Positions 1-6,225 of a stretch of DNA of 14,591 nucleotides are shown piece after piece. The notes below the pieces were generated by a model that saw only the letters and a list, made by a program, of their open reading frames with translations, was not told where the DNA came from and made no database searches. The position numbers were made by a program, and so were the translations under genes. Position 1 is the first letter of the stretch; each line of letters begins with the position of its first letter. Source of the stretch: Micrococcales bacterium UBA4448 (GTDB lineage: Bacteria; Actinomycetota; Actinomycetes; Actinomycetales; Microbacteriaceae); NCBI GenBank assembly GCA_002390305.1, contig DGPE01000036.1, positions 6,287 to 20,877 on the forward strand. Reading direction: 5' to 3'.

Positions 1-519
1 CTAAAGCGCAAGGTGGCATCCACGCTGCTTGAGAGCTTCCTGTTCTACTCGGGGTTCTATCTGCCGATGTACTGGTCATCAAGAGCCAAACTGACCAACA
101 CCGCTGACCTGATTCGTCTGATCATTCGCGATGAGGCTATCCACGGTTACTACATCGGTTATAAGTACCAGCTTGCTCTTGCCGAAGAGTCAACTGCTCG
201 CCAGGAAGAGATGAAGGGTTACACCTACGATCTTCTGCTTGAGCTTTACGACAACGAGATCAAGTACACCGCTGACCTCTACGACGGCATGGGCCTCACC
301 GAAGATGTAAAGAAGTTCCTTCGCTATAACGGCAATAAGGCGCTTATGAACCTAGGTTATGACCCACTGTTCCCGAAGGACGAGTGCGACGTGAACCCAG
401 CTATTTTGGCTGCGCTTTCACCAAATGCGGATGAGAACCACGACTTCTTCTCCGGTTCCGGCTCTTCTTACGTAATTGGTAAGCACGAGTCGACAACCGA
501 CGACGACTGGGACTTCTAA
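1..519 (+). CDS. nrdF: Ribonucleotide reductase class Ib beta subunit, 3' part
   Basis: This is the C-terminal part of NrdF, the dimetal/tyrosyl-radical subunit that works with NrdE to reduce ribonucleotides to deoxyribonucleotides in the cytosol. The frame is open from base 1 (codons LKRKVASTLLESFLFYSGF), so the internal GTG at 13 is not the start and the gene continues upstream. Two metal-ligand motifs are visible: the Glu in LLESFLFY and the Glu and His in RDEAIHGYY, corresponding to the late iron/manganese ligands of the family. The acidic, aromatic C-terminus (DDDWDF) is the tail that docks into NrdE. The 5' part with the tyrosyl radical and the first ligands lies outside the window. Family knowledge places nrdH, nrdI and nrdE upstream. 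The stop codon overlaps the Shine-Dalgarno sequence of the next mini-ORF. Confidence 0.97.
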   Translation, partial: LKRKVASTLLESFLFYSGFYLPMYWSSRAKLTNTADLIRLIIRDEAIHGYYIGYKYQLALAEESTARQEEMKGYTYDLLLELYDNEIKYTADLYDGMGLTEDVKKFLRYNGNKALMNLGYDPLFPKDECDVNPAILAALSPNADENHDFFSGSGSSYVIGKHESTTDDDWDF

Positions 520-529
520 GGAGGCGAAT

Positions 530-577
530 ATGGATTGCAATTGCGGAGGCTCTTGTGGCTGCGGCACCAAGCACTAA
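530..577 (+). CDS. Cysteine-rich 15-residue peptide ORF after nrdF
   Basis: A short ORF reads MDCNCGGSCGCGTKH. It has four cysteines in a C-x-C-x3-C-x-C arrangement (C3, C5, C9, C11) plus a C-terminal His. It is preceded by AAGGAGG at 518-524, a full anti-Shine-Dalgarno match that overlaps the nrdF stop codon, with a 5-nt spacer to ATG. It ends 14 nt before an intrinsic terminator, so it should be the last cistron of the nrd operon. The RBS quality argues that it is translated. I do not recognise the family. Possible roles, all inference, are a thiol/metal-binding peptide helping metallation or reduction of the class Ib enzyme, or a Cys-codon sensor linked to the following terminator. It could also be chance, given its length. 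Confidence 0.55.
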   Translation: MDCNCGGSCGCGTKH

Positions 578-591
578 ATAGTTTTGATTAG

Positions 592-623
592 ACCGGGTGA
601 CGCTAAAAGTTACCCGGTTTTTT
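592..623 (+). terminator. Rho-independent terminator after nrdF/mini-ORF
   Basis: ACCGGGTGAC (592-601) pairs with GTTACCCGGT (609-618) as a 10-bp stem with one G-T wobble and a 7-nt loop, followed by a run of T through 623. It closes the nrd operon, 28 bp before the zupT start. Confidence 0.88.
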
Positions 624-650
624 CGCCCCCAAATAACCTGAAAGATAACC

Positions 651-1481
651 ATGGATAGCAATCTGCTGTTGGCCTTCGCGGTCACACTGGCCGCTGGCCT
701 ATCCACTGGTATTGGCTCGGCACTAGCTTTCTTTACTAAAACCACAAATAAAGCATTCTTTGCAATCTCAATGGGTTTTTCCGCAGGTGTGATGATCTAC
801 CTGAGCTTCGTCGAGATTCTTCCGAAATCGACCCTCTATATGACCAGCAGCCTGACCGAGCTAGAAGCTGCCGCGATGGCAGCCTTTGCTCTTATCCTTG
901 GGATGGTTGTAATGGCCGTTATCGACGCACTGGTGCCCTCAGCAGCGAACCCTCATGAAAACACCCAGGTTGAGCTAATTGGCGAGAACCAAAGCCAACT
1001 GGATTTTGTCGAGCAGGCGCAAAATCAAAAACTTCTGCGCATGGGGCTGTTTGTTGCGCTCGCGATTGCAATTCACAACTTCCCTGAGGGATTAGCGACC
1101 TTCTTACTGGTTCTAGATGACCCTGAAATCGGTATCGCCCTCGCGATTGCGGTTGCTATGCACAACATCCCGGAGGGCATCGCGGTTTCAGTCCCGGTCT
1201 ACTATGCGACCAAATCAAAGGGCAAAGCTTTCAGGCTGAGTTTTCTCTCAGGCCTAGCAGAGCCGGCAGGGGCAGTAATTGGTTACCTAATCTTGGCTCC
1301 GTTCTTGACCGACTTCTCGCTCGGCTTTATTTTCGCGATGGTTGCAGGAGTCATGATCTTTCTCGCGATTGACACCCTGCTCCCGACAGCTAAGAACTCG
1401 GCCCGTGGGCACCTGACCGTTTATGGGCTGATGGCAGGCATGGCAGTGATGGCAACCAGCTTGGTGCTGCTCAGGCTATAG
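651..1481 (+). CDS. zupT: ZIP family divalent metal transporter, ZupT-like
   Basis: This 276-residue integral membrane protein is predicted to import zinc and possibly other divalent metals (iron, manganese), as known for ZupT. The ZIP metal-site signatures are clear: HNFPEG at residues 142-147 and HNIPEG at 171-176 in two adjacent helices, and the conserved Glu in GLAEPAGA (E204). About eight hydrophobic segments are visible, with a polar cytoplasmic loop around residues 97-128 between TM3 and TM4. That loop lacks the long His-rich stretch of eukaryotic ZIPs. Length is close to E. coli ZupT. The start is ATG at 651; GAAAG at 640-644 is at best a weak Shine-Dalgarno sequence. The stop codon lies at the edge of the following terminator. 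No Zur-like operator was recognised upstream. Placement right after the nrd operon and a Cys-rich mini-ORF is suggestive of metal supply but unproven. Confidence 0.93.
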   Translation: MDSNLLLAFAVTLAAGLSTGIGSALAFFTKTTNKAFFAISMGFSAGVMIYLSFVEILPKSTLYMTSSLTELEAAAMAAFALILGMVVMAVIDALVPSAANPHENTQVELIGENQSQLDFVEQAQNQKLLRMGLFVALAIAIHNFPEGLATFLLVLDDPEIGIALAIAVAMHNIPEGIAVSVPVYYATKSKGKAFRLSFLSGLAEPAGAVIGYLILAPFLTDFSLGFIFAMVAGVMIFLAIDTLLPTAKNSARGHLTVYGLMAGMAVMATSLVLLRL

Positions 1482-1515
1482 AAAGACCCCCGCAGAAAAA
1501 CTGCGGGGGTCTTTC
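1481..1515. terminator. Bidirectional terminator between zupT and rplL
   Basis: A perfect 15-bp inverted repeat has arms 1481-1495 and 1501-1515 around a 5-nt A-rich loop, with a G+C-rich core and TCTTT ending the 3' arm on either strand. It sits between converging zupT and rplJL and would end both transcripts. Confidence 0.85.
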
Positions 1516-1531
1516 AAAAAAGTAAAGAAAA

Positions 1532-1909
1532 TTACTTTAGGGTTACCTTGCCACCAGCGGCTTCGATCTTTGCCTTGGCTTCTTCAGCAACTTCCTTCTT
1601 TGCGCCCTCCAAGAGGGTTGAAGGAGCTGCGTCAACAAGTGCCTTAGCTTCGCCCAGGCCTAGGTTAGTGATAGCACGAACCTCCTTGATAACCTGAATC
1701 TTCTGGTCTCCAGCAGCCTCAAGAACGACATCAAACTCGTCCTTCTCTTCAGCAGCCTCGGCAGGAGCGGCTCCTGCTGCAGCAACAGCAACAGGTGCTG
1801 CGGCTGATACTTCAAATACTTCTTCGAACTTCTTTACGAAGTCTGAAAGCTCAATAAGTGTTAGCTCCTTGAATGCTTCAATGAGCTGGTCGGCAGTCAT
1901 CTTTGCCAT
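1532..1909 (-). CDS. rplL: 50S ribosomal protein L7/L12
   Basis: The 125-residue stalk protein L7/L12 is present as multiple dimers on L10 and recruits translation factor GTPases. The order is typical: an N-terminal dimerisation helix domain (about 1-35), a flexible Ala/Pro-rich hinge (about 36-55, rich in AAAPVAVAAAG), and a C-terminal globular domain from EFDVVLEAAG onward with the factor-binding helix region IKEVRAITNLGLGEAKALV. The protein ends in KVTLK. ATG at 1909 is preceded by AGGAG with suitable spacing. It lies 28 bp downstream of rplJ in the same operon and ends near the shared terminator. Confidence 0.98.
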   Translation of the reverse strand: MAKMTADQLIEAFKELTLIELSDFVKKFEEVFEVSAAAPVAVAAAGAAPAEAAEEKDEFDVVLEAAGDQKIQVIKEVRAITNLGLGEAKALVDAAPSTLLEGAKKEVAEEAKAKIEAAGGKVTLK

Positions 1910-1937
1910 TTTGTTCTCCTAGTTGGTTTTTTGGTAG

Positions 1938-2450
1938 TTAGTTGGACTCTTGCTTTTGACGCAGTGCGTCTACAACGCGTACTGCCCCGGAAGGAAGTGC
2001 GTTGAAGGTGCGGGCAGCCTTGAACATGGTCGCCTTGATTGCGCTAGCAGCCTTAGCCAATAGCACATCACGACTCTCAAGTTCTGCGAGCTTGTTGATC
2101 TCTGCAGCATCAAGGGTGATTCCGTCCATGACGGCCGACTTGATGATCAGTAGAGGGTTTGCCTTTGCGAAGTCCTTCAGGGCCTTTGCTGTAGTAACTG
2201 GGTCACCGTGAACGAAAGCGAGTGCGGATGGTCCCACAAACTCGTCATCGAAGGCAGTAACGCCAGCGTTCTTCGCAGCAATGGATAGAAGGGTGTTCTT
2301 TGCAACCACATATGTTGCGTCATTAGCCATTGAGCGACGAAGCTCTTTGAGCGCCGTCACACTGAGTCCGCGGTATTCAGTCAGAACGACGGTGTTTGAG
2401 CTAGTAAACCTCTCGGTTAGCTCAGCTACCTTTTCCTTCTTGTCTGCCAT
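1938..2450 (-). CDS. rplJ: 50S ribosomal protein L10
   Basis: The 170-residue L10 is the base of the ribosomal stalk. It binds 23S rRNA at the GTPase-associated centre through its N-terminal domain and L12 dimers through its C-terminal helix. The start MADKKEKVAELTERF, the block VVLTEYRGLSVTALKELRRSM and the later VVAKNTLLSIAAKNAGV are characteristic. ATG at 2450 follows AAGGAG with a 4-nt spacer. It forms a two-gene operon with rplL. Known biology is that the L10-L12 complex represses its own operon through a leader RNA; the 168-bp upstream region contains a matching hairpin. Confidence 0.98.
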   Translation of the reverse strand: MADKKEKVAELTERFTSSNTVVLTEYRGLSVTALKELRRSMANDATYVVAKNTLLSIAAKNAGVTAFDDEFVGPSALAFVHGDPVTTAKALKDFAKANPLLIIKSAVMDGITLDAAEINKLAELESRDVLLAKAASAIKATMFKAARTFNALPSGAVRVVDALRQKQESN

Positions 2451-2486
2451 GGGGCTCCTTGTTTGTTTGGTGCCGGTAAAAGAATC

Positions 2487-2580
2487 AAAAAAAATGCTCC
2501 GGCGCTAGGCGCACGGAGCAAAACTCTAAAAAGAGAGTCTCTTCATACACCTGCGCTGGTATTCACTTATCGTGAACCTT
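2487..2580 (-). promoter_or_regulatory. Candidate L10 leader with attenuator hairpin upstream of rplJ
   Basis: Reading the minus strand, the leader has a small hairpin (TTCAC/GTGAA, 2562-2576), then CAGGTGTATGAAGAGAC, then an ACTCT/AGAGT hairpin. A strong terminator-like hairpin follows: an 11-bp stem with one bulge, arms 2495-2505 and 2509-2520, then eight U (2487-2494). This lies only 37 nt before the rplJ ATG. CCAGCGC (minus strand of 2553-2559) can pair with GCGCCGG in the 3' arm of the terminator, a possible antiterminator. L10 leaders that act by attenuation are known in Bacillus; assignment here is by position and structure. The hairpin could instead just terminate the helicase transcript. 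Confidence 0.55.
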
Positions 2581-2618
2581 CGTCAGTCGCGATTTACCTA
2601 AAAACAAGTTTCAGGTTT

Positions 2619-4175
2619 TTAGCGCGACCGATACCGGCGGTCTTTGGCTCCGCCCATCTTATTAGGCGCGTGACGTGCACGCAAGTCTTTCTTGACGTGA
2701 CTCTTGTTGGTTGTCTGAAAACGTGAGTCACCGAAATCAAGCGAGTCCATAATCGGTGGTGGTGCGATTGGGCCGGCTAGTTCTTCGATTAGCTCGTGTC
2801 CTGGAGTGACCTGGTTATAGGTAGCCTCGCGGTCGGCTCGCTGCAGTAGTCCTTCAACTTTTCTGGTGCGTCCTGAAGGAACAAGAGAAATCACAGTTCC
2901 ACTTCGTCCGGCACGGCCGGTGCGACCAGCGCGGTGCAGGTAAGTCTTGTATTCCTCTGGAAGATCGAGCTGAATAACCAACTTCACGTCATCCACGTGA
3001 ATACCTCTGGCTGCAACATCTGTTGCAACCATTACTCGAGCTGAGCCTTTGATGAAACGCTCTAGGTTTCTTGAACGCTGAGTCTGGTTTAGGTCTCCGT
3101 GCAACCTTGCAGTTGGCACACCGGCGTCGTTCAAGCTTGAAGACAGCGCCTCGGCTGTCGCCTTGGTCCTAACGAACACGATTGACTTTCCAGAGCCCTG
3201 CACGAGCCTGTGGAAAATCGCAGAGCGGTCACGCGGTTCCATTACTAGAACGCGGTGATCGATGTCCGATGACTCGTTTACCTCGCCTGGAACTTCATAA
3301 ACAAAAGGTGATGGCATGAACTTTTTGACAAGCTGCGCGACCTCTTGGTCCAAAGTTGCCGAAAACAGAAGCTTCTGGCTCTGGCCAGCAGCTTCCAAGA
3401 TGCGGTTCACTGGCTCAACAAAGCCAAGTTCACACATGTGGTCAGCCTCGTCAACGACAACTCGCTCACAGCCTGAAAGATCAACCATGCCCTGAGCCAT
3501 TAGGTCTTCCAGGCGACCCGGGGTTGCAATAGCAATGTCAACTCCACGCTTTAGCGCCTGAACCTGACGGTGCTGAGGCACACCACCGTAAATTGTGGTG
3601 GTGAAAAAGCCAACCGATTTAGCAAGCTGTGAAAGAGTGCGGTCAATCTGATCTGCAAGCTCACGGGTGGGAGCCAAGACCAAAGCCTTTGGCTGCAGCG
3701 GGGTTCTTGGCTGGTTGCCAGCTTTTGCAAGGAATGACACAAGCGGCACGCCAAAAGCTATTGTCTTACCGGAACCGGTCTTTCCACGTCCTAGAACGTG
3801 ACGACCCTCCATAGCAGCTGGGATCGTTGAGGACTGAATTGGGAACGGAGTCGCAGCTCCCATTTTTGCAAGTTCTTGAACTAGGCGCTCGGGCAGGCCC
3901 ATTTCCTGGAAGGTTGCAAAGGTCTGGCCAACCTCGGTTGCCTCTAGTCTTTCGAGCTTCTTATCGCCCTGGAAAGTCTTTCCAGTCTTCTCCCTGGCGT
4001 TTGAGAAGTCTTTGTCTCTTGAGTTCTCGCGCTGAACACGGTCAGGTCGCTGTGAATGCTGGCCGTGACGCGGTTTGCGCGGGCCATCGTTTGATTGGTA
4101 ATCGCCTTTTTTTGAGGCGTAGCCTTTGCGACCATTTGATTTGGTCGGGGCAGGCGAATAATTATTATTTGGCAT
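2619..4175 (-). CDS. DEAD-box ATP-dependent RNA helicase
   Basis: This 518-residue cytosolic RNA helicase unwinds RNA duplexes in ribosome assembly or RNA turnover. All core motifs are seen in order: Q motif (F90 region and FPIQ to Q114), motif I GKTGSGKT (131-138), Ia PTREL (169-173), Ib TPGR (218-221), II DEAD (242-245), III SAT (272-274), IV IVFVRT (332-337), V ARGIHVDDV (389-397) and VI HRAGRTGRAGR (414-424). The roughly 80-residue N-terminal extension is rich in Lys, Arg, Asn and Gln, and the C-terminal tail is basic (ending KDRRYRSR). Both are low-complexity, RNA-binding-type tails. ATG at 4175 has AAGGA about 11 nt upstream, a long spacer. It is the last gene on this strand before the rplJ leader; function in a DeaD- or RhlE-like role cannot be resolved by eye. 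Confidence 0.95.
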   Translation of the reverse strand: MPNNNYSPAPTKSNGRKGYASKKGDYQSNDGPRKPRHGQHSQRPDRVQRENSRDKDFSNAREKTGKTFQGDKKLERLEATEVGQTFATFQEMGLPERLVQELAKMGAATPFPIQSSTIPAAMEGRHVLGRGKTGSGKTIAFGVPLVSFLAKAGNQPRTPLQPKALVLAPTRELADQIDRTLSQLAKSVGFFTTTIYGGVPQHRQVQALKRGVDIAIATPGRLEDLMAQGMVDLSGCERVVVDEADHMCELGFVEPVNRILEAAGQSQKLLFSATLDQEVAQLVKKFMPSPFVYEVPGEVNESSDIDHRVLVMEPRDRSAIFHRLVQGSGKSIVFVRTKATAEALSSSLNDAGVPTARLHGDLNQTQRSRNLERFIKGSARVMVATDVAARGIHVDDVKLVIQLDLPEEYKTYLHRAGRTGRAGRSGTVISLVPSGRTRKVEGLLQRADREATYNQVTPGHELIEELAGPIAPPPIMDSLDFGDSRFQTTNKSHVKKDLRARHAPNKMGGAKDRRYRSR

Positions 4176-4262
4176 CGTCGGGGAAGTCCTTATCTGGTGA
4201 AACCGGAGAACCCGAGCTCACAATGCTTCTAGCCTAAGGCTAGGCGTAGAAAAAAGATAGAC

Positions 4263-4517
4263 CTAGGCAATAAGTCCGCGGAGCTTCAGCTCCGCGTGCA
4301 AAACAGCATCAGTCGGTTCAACCAGGTGAGCACCATCTTCAAACTTGATTACCGGGATGTTGGTTCTGCCAGAAATGGCCTGAGACTTGTCTGCATTCTC
4401 TTTGGACTCCTCAACATCAAACAGGTCGTACTCAACGCCCAGGGTGTCAAGAAGTGACTTTGAGCGGCGGCAATCGCTGCACCAGTTCGCGCTATACATC
4501 TCGATTTGTGCTGCCAT
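4263..4517 (-). CDS. Glutaredoxin-like protein (mycoredoxin type)
   Basis: This 84-residue thioredoxin-fold oxidoreductase has the active site WCSDC (C13 and C16), followed by RRSK, and the cis-Pro loop TNIPVIKF (P55) with FEDG after it. This layout matches actinobacterial mycoredoxin and NrdH-like glutaredoxins, small proteins that reduce mixed disulfides (with mycothiol in mycothiol producers) or feed electrons to reductases. The CSDC active-site sequence differs from the CGYC of mycobacterial Mrx1 and from the CVQC common in NrdH. ATG at 4517 lies 2 nt after the stop codon of the HAD phosphatase gene, with TTGAGG inside that gene as RBS, so the two are translationally coupled. The exact electron donor is not readable from sequence. 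Confidence 0.88.
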   Translation of the reverse strand: MAAQIEMYSANWCSDCRRSKSLLDTLGVEYDLFDVEESKENADKSQAISGRTNIPVIKFEDGAHLVEPTDAVLHAELKLRGLIA

Positions 4518-4519
4518 GA

Positions 4520-5161
4520 TTACCTCAATCTCTTGTCGTCTGGAATCTCCAACACACCATCACTGTATTTCAATCCCTCAAGCGATAAAACTACAACATC
4601 GGCGACTGAATCAAGGGTTTGCTCCCCAATCCCAACCAGAAAAGCGGCGCCTCCGCGCTGACCAGCAATGAGCCCAGCTGGCGCATCCTCAAACACTGCG
4701 CACTCTGCAAGGGGGATGCCAAGTCTCTCGGCGCCAATTAGGTAAGGCTCCGGATCTGGCTTTCCCTTTTTTGCATCATATGCGGTCACCAGGGTTGAAG
4801 GAATCGGAATCCCAGCGGCCAGGAGCCTTGCCAGTGCTAACTCTGGACCAGCTCCGGTAACAATGTTCCATTTGCCCTCAGGCAATTGGTCAAGTAAATC
4901 CATGGTGCCCTGAAACGCTTGCGTAGTGATGGACTTGTCTAATTCGAGCTGGTTGATGAACTCGTATGCCTCTTGAAACAGCTCGGGTTCCACAAGCTCG
5001 CGAACAATGTCACTGGCCCGGCGCCCCATGTAGCTGGCCTTTAGCTCGAAGTTTGGGTGATACTTGTCCCCCCACTCAACCCAAGCCTCAAGGGCTCCAG
5101 GCATGGAGTCAACCAAAACTCCGTCGTTGTCAAAAAGTAATCCGGAGACGGATTTATGCAT
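4520..5161 (-). CDS. HAD superfamily phosphatase (sugar-phosphatase/beta-phosphoglucomutase-like)
   Basis: This 213-residue cytosolic HAD hydrolase of subfamily IA has all four motifs: motif I DNDGVLVDS (nucleophile D11, general acid D13), motif II Thr in IVTGAG (T102), motif III Lys in KKGKPDPEPY (K134), and motif IV FEDAPAGLIAG (E158, D159, binding Mg). An alpha-helical cap lies between residues about 18 and 80. The KPDPEPYL and EDAPAGL blocks are typical of sugar-phosphate phosphatases and phosphoglycolate-like enzymes. The second motif-I position is Asn rather than the more usual Met, Leu or Cys. The substrate is not inferable. ATG at 5161 is preceded by AAAGGA, 13 bp after the membrane-protein gene; glutaredoxin follows 2 bp downstream. 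The three genes look like one operon. Confidence 0.9.
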   Translation of the reverse strand: MHKSVSGLLFDNDGVLVDSMPGALEAWVEWGDKYHPNFELKASYMGRRASDIVRELVEPELFQEAYEFINQLELDKSITTQAFQGTMDLLDQLPEGKWNIVTGAGPELALARLLAAGIPIPSTLVTAYDAKKGKPDPEPYLIGAERLGIPLAECAVFEDAPAGLIAGQRGGAAFLVGIGEQTLDSVADVVVLSLEGLKYSDGVLEIPDDKRLR

Positions 5162-5174
5162 TCAGTATTTTCCT

Positions 5175-6188
5175 TTAGCTATTGCGCGTAATTGTGGTTC
5201 TGTAGATACCGAAAACTGCAAGCCCAAGAAGCACGAGTGCGGGCAGCATATCTTCAAGAAACCATTCGATGGTTGGCGCGACAATCTTAACCTGCTGCTC
5301 CAAAGCAGTCATCCCCTCAGACCACTGAGGCCAAGTCGCCAGGTTTGAAATTGCCCCAAACCCCATTATGAAAGCCATTAGGGTCACGACGACACCGAAG
5401 ACAATCGCCAAAACCAAGTTCAAGTTCACTGCGGCAAGGCCGGTTCTACGTGGTTTTGGGGGAAGCGGGTTGCTAGTTCTTGCCTTGGAGGCGAATTTTG
5501 TACCGATGATTATTGAAATCGCGATTACGGACTGGATGATGACCCAAATCCAAACATCGAGGCTGGTTTTTGTTACATCGTAAACAACCAAACCAAAGAT
5601 GATCGCAATTGCGGTTCCAATAATCGGGCTGGCATAAGCCATGCCGATCGCGCGCTGCAATTTCTGGCGATCTTCATCCACATCCACACCTGGCAGATCT
5701 GGAGCGTCAGTTCTAAACACGAACGCCGCAAGAATCACAAAGACAACCAGTGCCGTGGTCAAAATAATCGGCAAATAAACATTCAATAGCCGAAGGCCTA
5801 TCGGCACATCCTGGGGGTTGTAGCTGTCCCAGGCACCCAAAAAGCTACCGATAGCGAAAATAGCTCCTGCGACAAGTGCCAAGACAACGGCTAGGTTATT
5901 CAGTCGGTGAGCACTAATGGCCAGAGCCGAGTCTTCTGTTGCTCTTACTTTTAGGGCAAGCTTCTGGCCTGCCAGTGCACACAAAGCGAACGCGACGATA
6001 CCAACCAGGAATAGATATATTTCCAGTTGAAATCGAGGTTCCGGGTTCCAGGTATCACCGTTGTCTAAATAGACGGTTCGCTGAGCCAAACTTTGCACGT
6101 AGTCGGCGATCATAAACATTAGCCAGGTTGCTATTAGGCCCACCAATGGAGCCTTTATTGCGCGCTTTGCATTAAGAGTCTGCTGCAT
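5175..6188 (-). CDS. Multi-pass membrane protein of unknown function
   Basis: I do not recognise this 337-residue protein. About eight hydrophobic segments are visible, near residues 12-32, 56-75, 98-118, 137-158, 186-204, 212-230, 256-280 and 312-330. Two hydrophilic loops stand out: residues about 159-182, acidic (DAPDLPGVDVDEDRQK), and about 231-250, basic and Pro-rich (KASKARTSNPLPPKPRRTG region), the latter probably cytoplasmic by the positive-inside rule. No signature of a known transporter or enzyme was noticed. ATG at 6188 has no Shine-Dalgarno sequence but a TAGGCT hexamer ending 7 nt upstream, which suggests a leaderless transcript. It heads an operon with a HAD phosphatase and a glutaredoxin and is divergent from a sugar kinase. 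Confidence 0.85.
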   Translation of the reverse strand: MQQTLNAKRAIKAPLVGLIATWLMFMIADYVQSLAQRTVYLDNGDTWNPEPRFQLEIYLFLVGIVAFALCALAGQKLALKVRATEDSALAISAHRLNNLAVVLALVAGAIFAIGSFLGAWDSYNPQDVPIGLRLLNVYLPIILTTALVVFVILAAFVFRTDAPDLPGVDVDEDRQKLQRAIGMAYASPIIGTAIAIIFGLVVYDVTKTSLDVWIWVIIQSVIAISIIIGTKFASKARTSNPLPPKPRRTGLAAVNLNLVLAIVFGVVVTLMAFIMGFGAISNLATWPQWSEGMTALEQQVKIVAPTIEWFLEDMLPALVLLGLAVFGIYRTTITRNS

Positions 6189-6195
6189 AGCTAAC

Positions 6196-6225
6196 AGCCT
6201 AGACTTACAACATGATTATTGTCAT
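6196..6225 (-). promoter_or_regulatory. Putative leaderless promoter of the membrane-protein operon
   Basis: On the minus strand, a -10-like TAGGCT (6201-6196) ends 7 nt before ATG at 6188. ATGACA (6225-6220), 5 of 6 to the -35 consensus, lies 18 nt upstream, inside the sugar kinase gene. No Shine-Dalgarno sequence is present between hexamer and ATG. The hexamer overlaps the opposite promoter by two bases. Confidence 0.5.
6200..6205 (+). promoter_or_regulatory. Putative -10 element of leaderless sugar kinase mRNA
   Basis: TAGACT ends exactly 6 nt before ATG at 6212, so the predicted +1 is the A of the start codon. No Shine-Dalgarno sequence exists in the 23-bp gap, and no good -35 was found. 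Confidence 0.5.

Noticed and set aside
401..745. 114-codon minus-strand open frame across the nrdF end, mini-ORF and zupT start
   Set aside because: It runs through a terminator and two real genes on the other strand; Arg/Ser-rich translation without motif.
2598..2622. 8-bp hairpin CTAAAAAC/GTTTTTAG over the helicase stop codon
   Set aside because: The stem is almost all A-T with no U-run after it, so it is a poor terminator; the hairpin at 2487-2520 is far better.
3827..4237. 136-codon open frame on the plus strand opposite the helicase gene
   Set aside because: It lies antisense to the basic N-terminal region of a clear DEAD-box helicase, has low-complexity composition, no RBS and no recognisable motif; a shadow frame.
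4229..4243. CTAGCC/GGCTAG palindrome with TAA loop between the glutaredoxin and helicase genes
   Set aside because: Only 6 bp and no T-run on either strand; not convincing as terminator or as a known operator.
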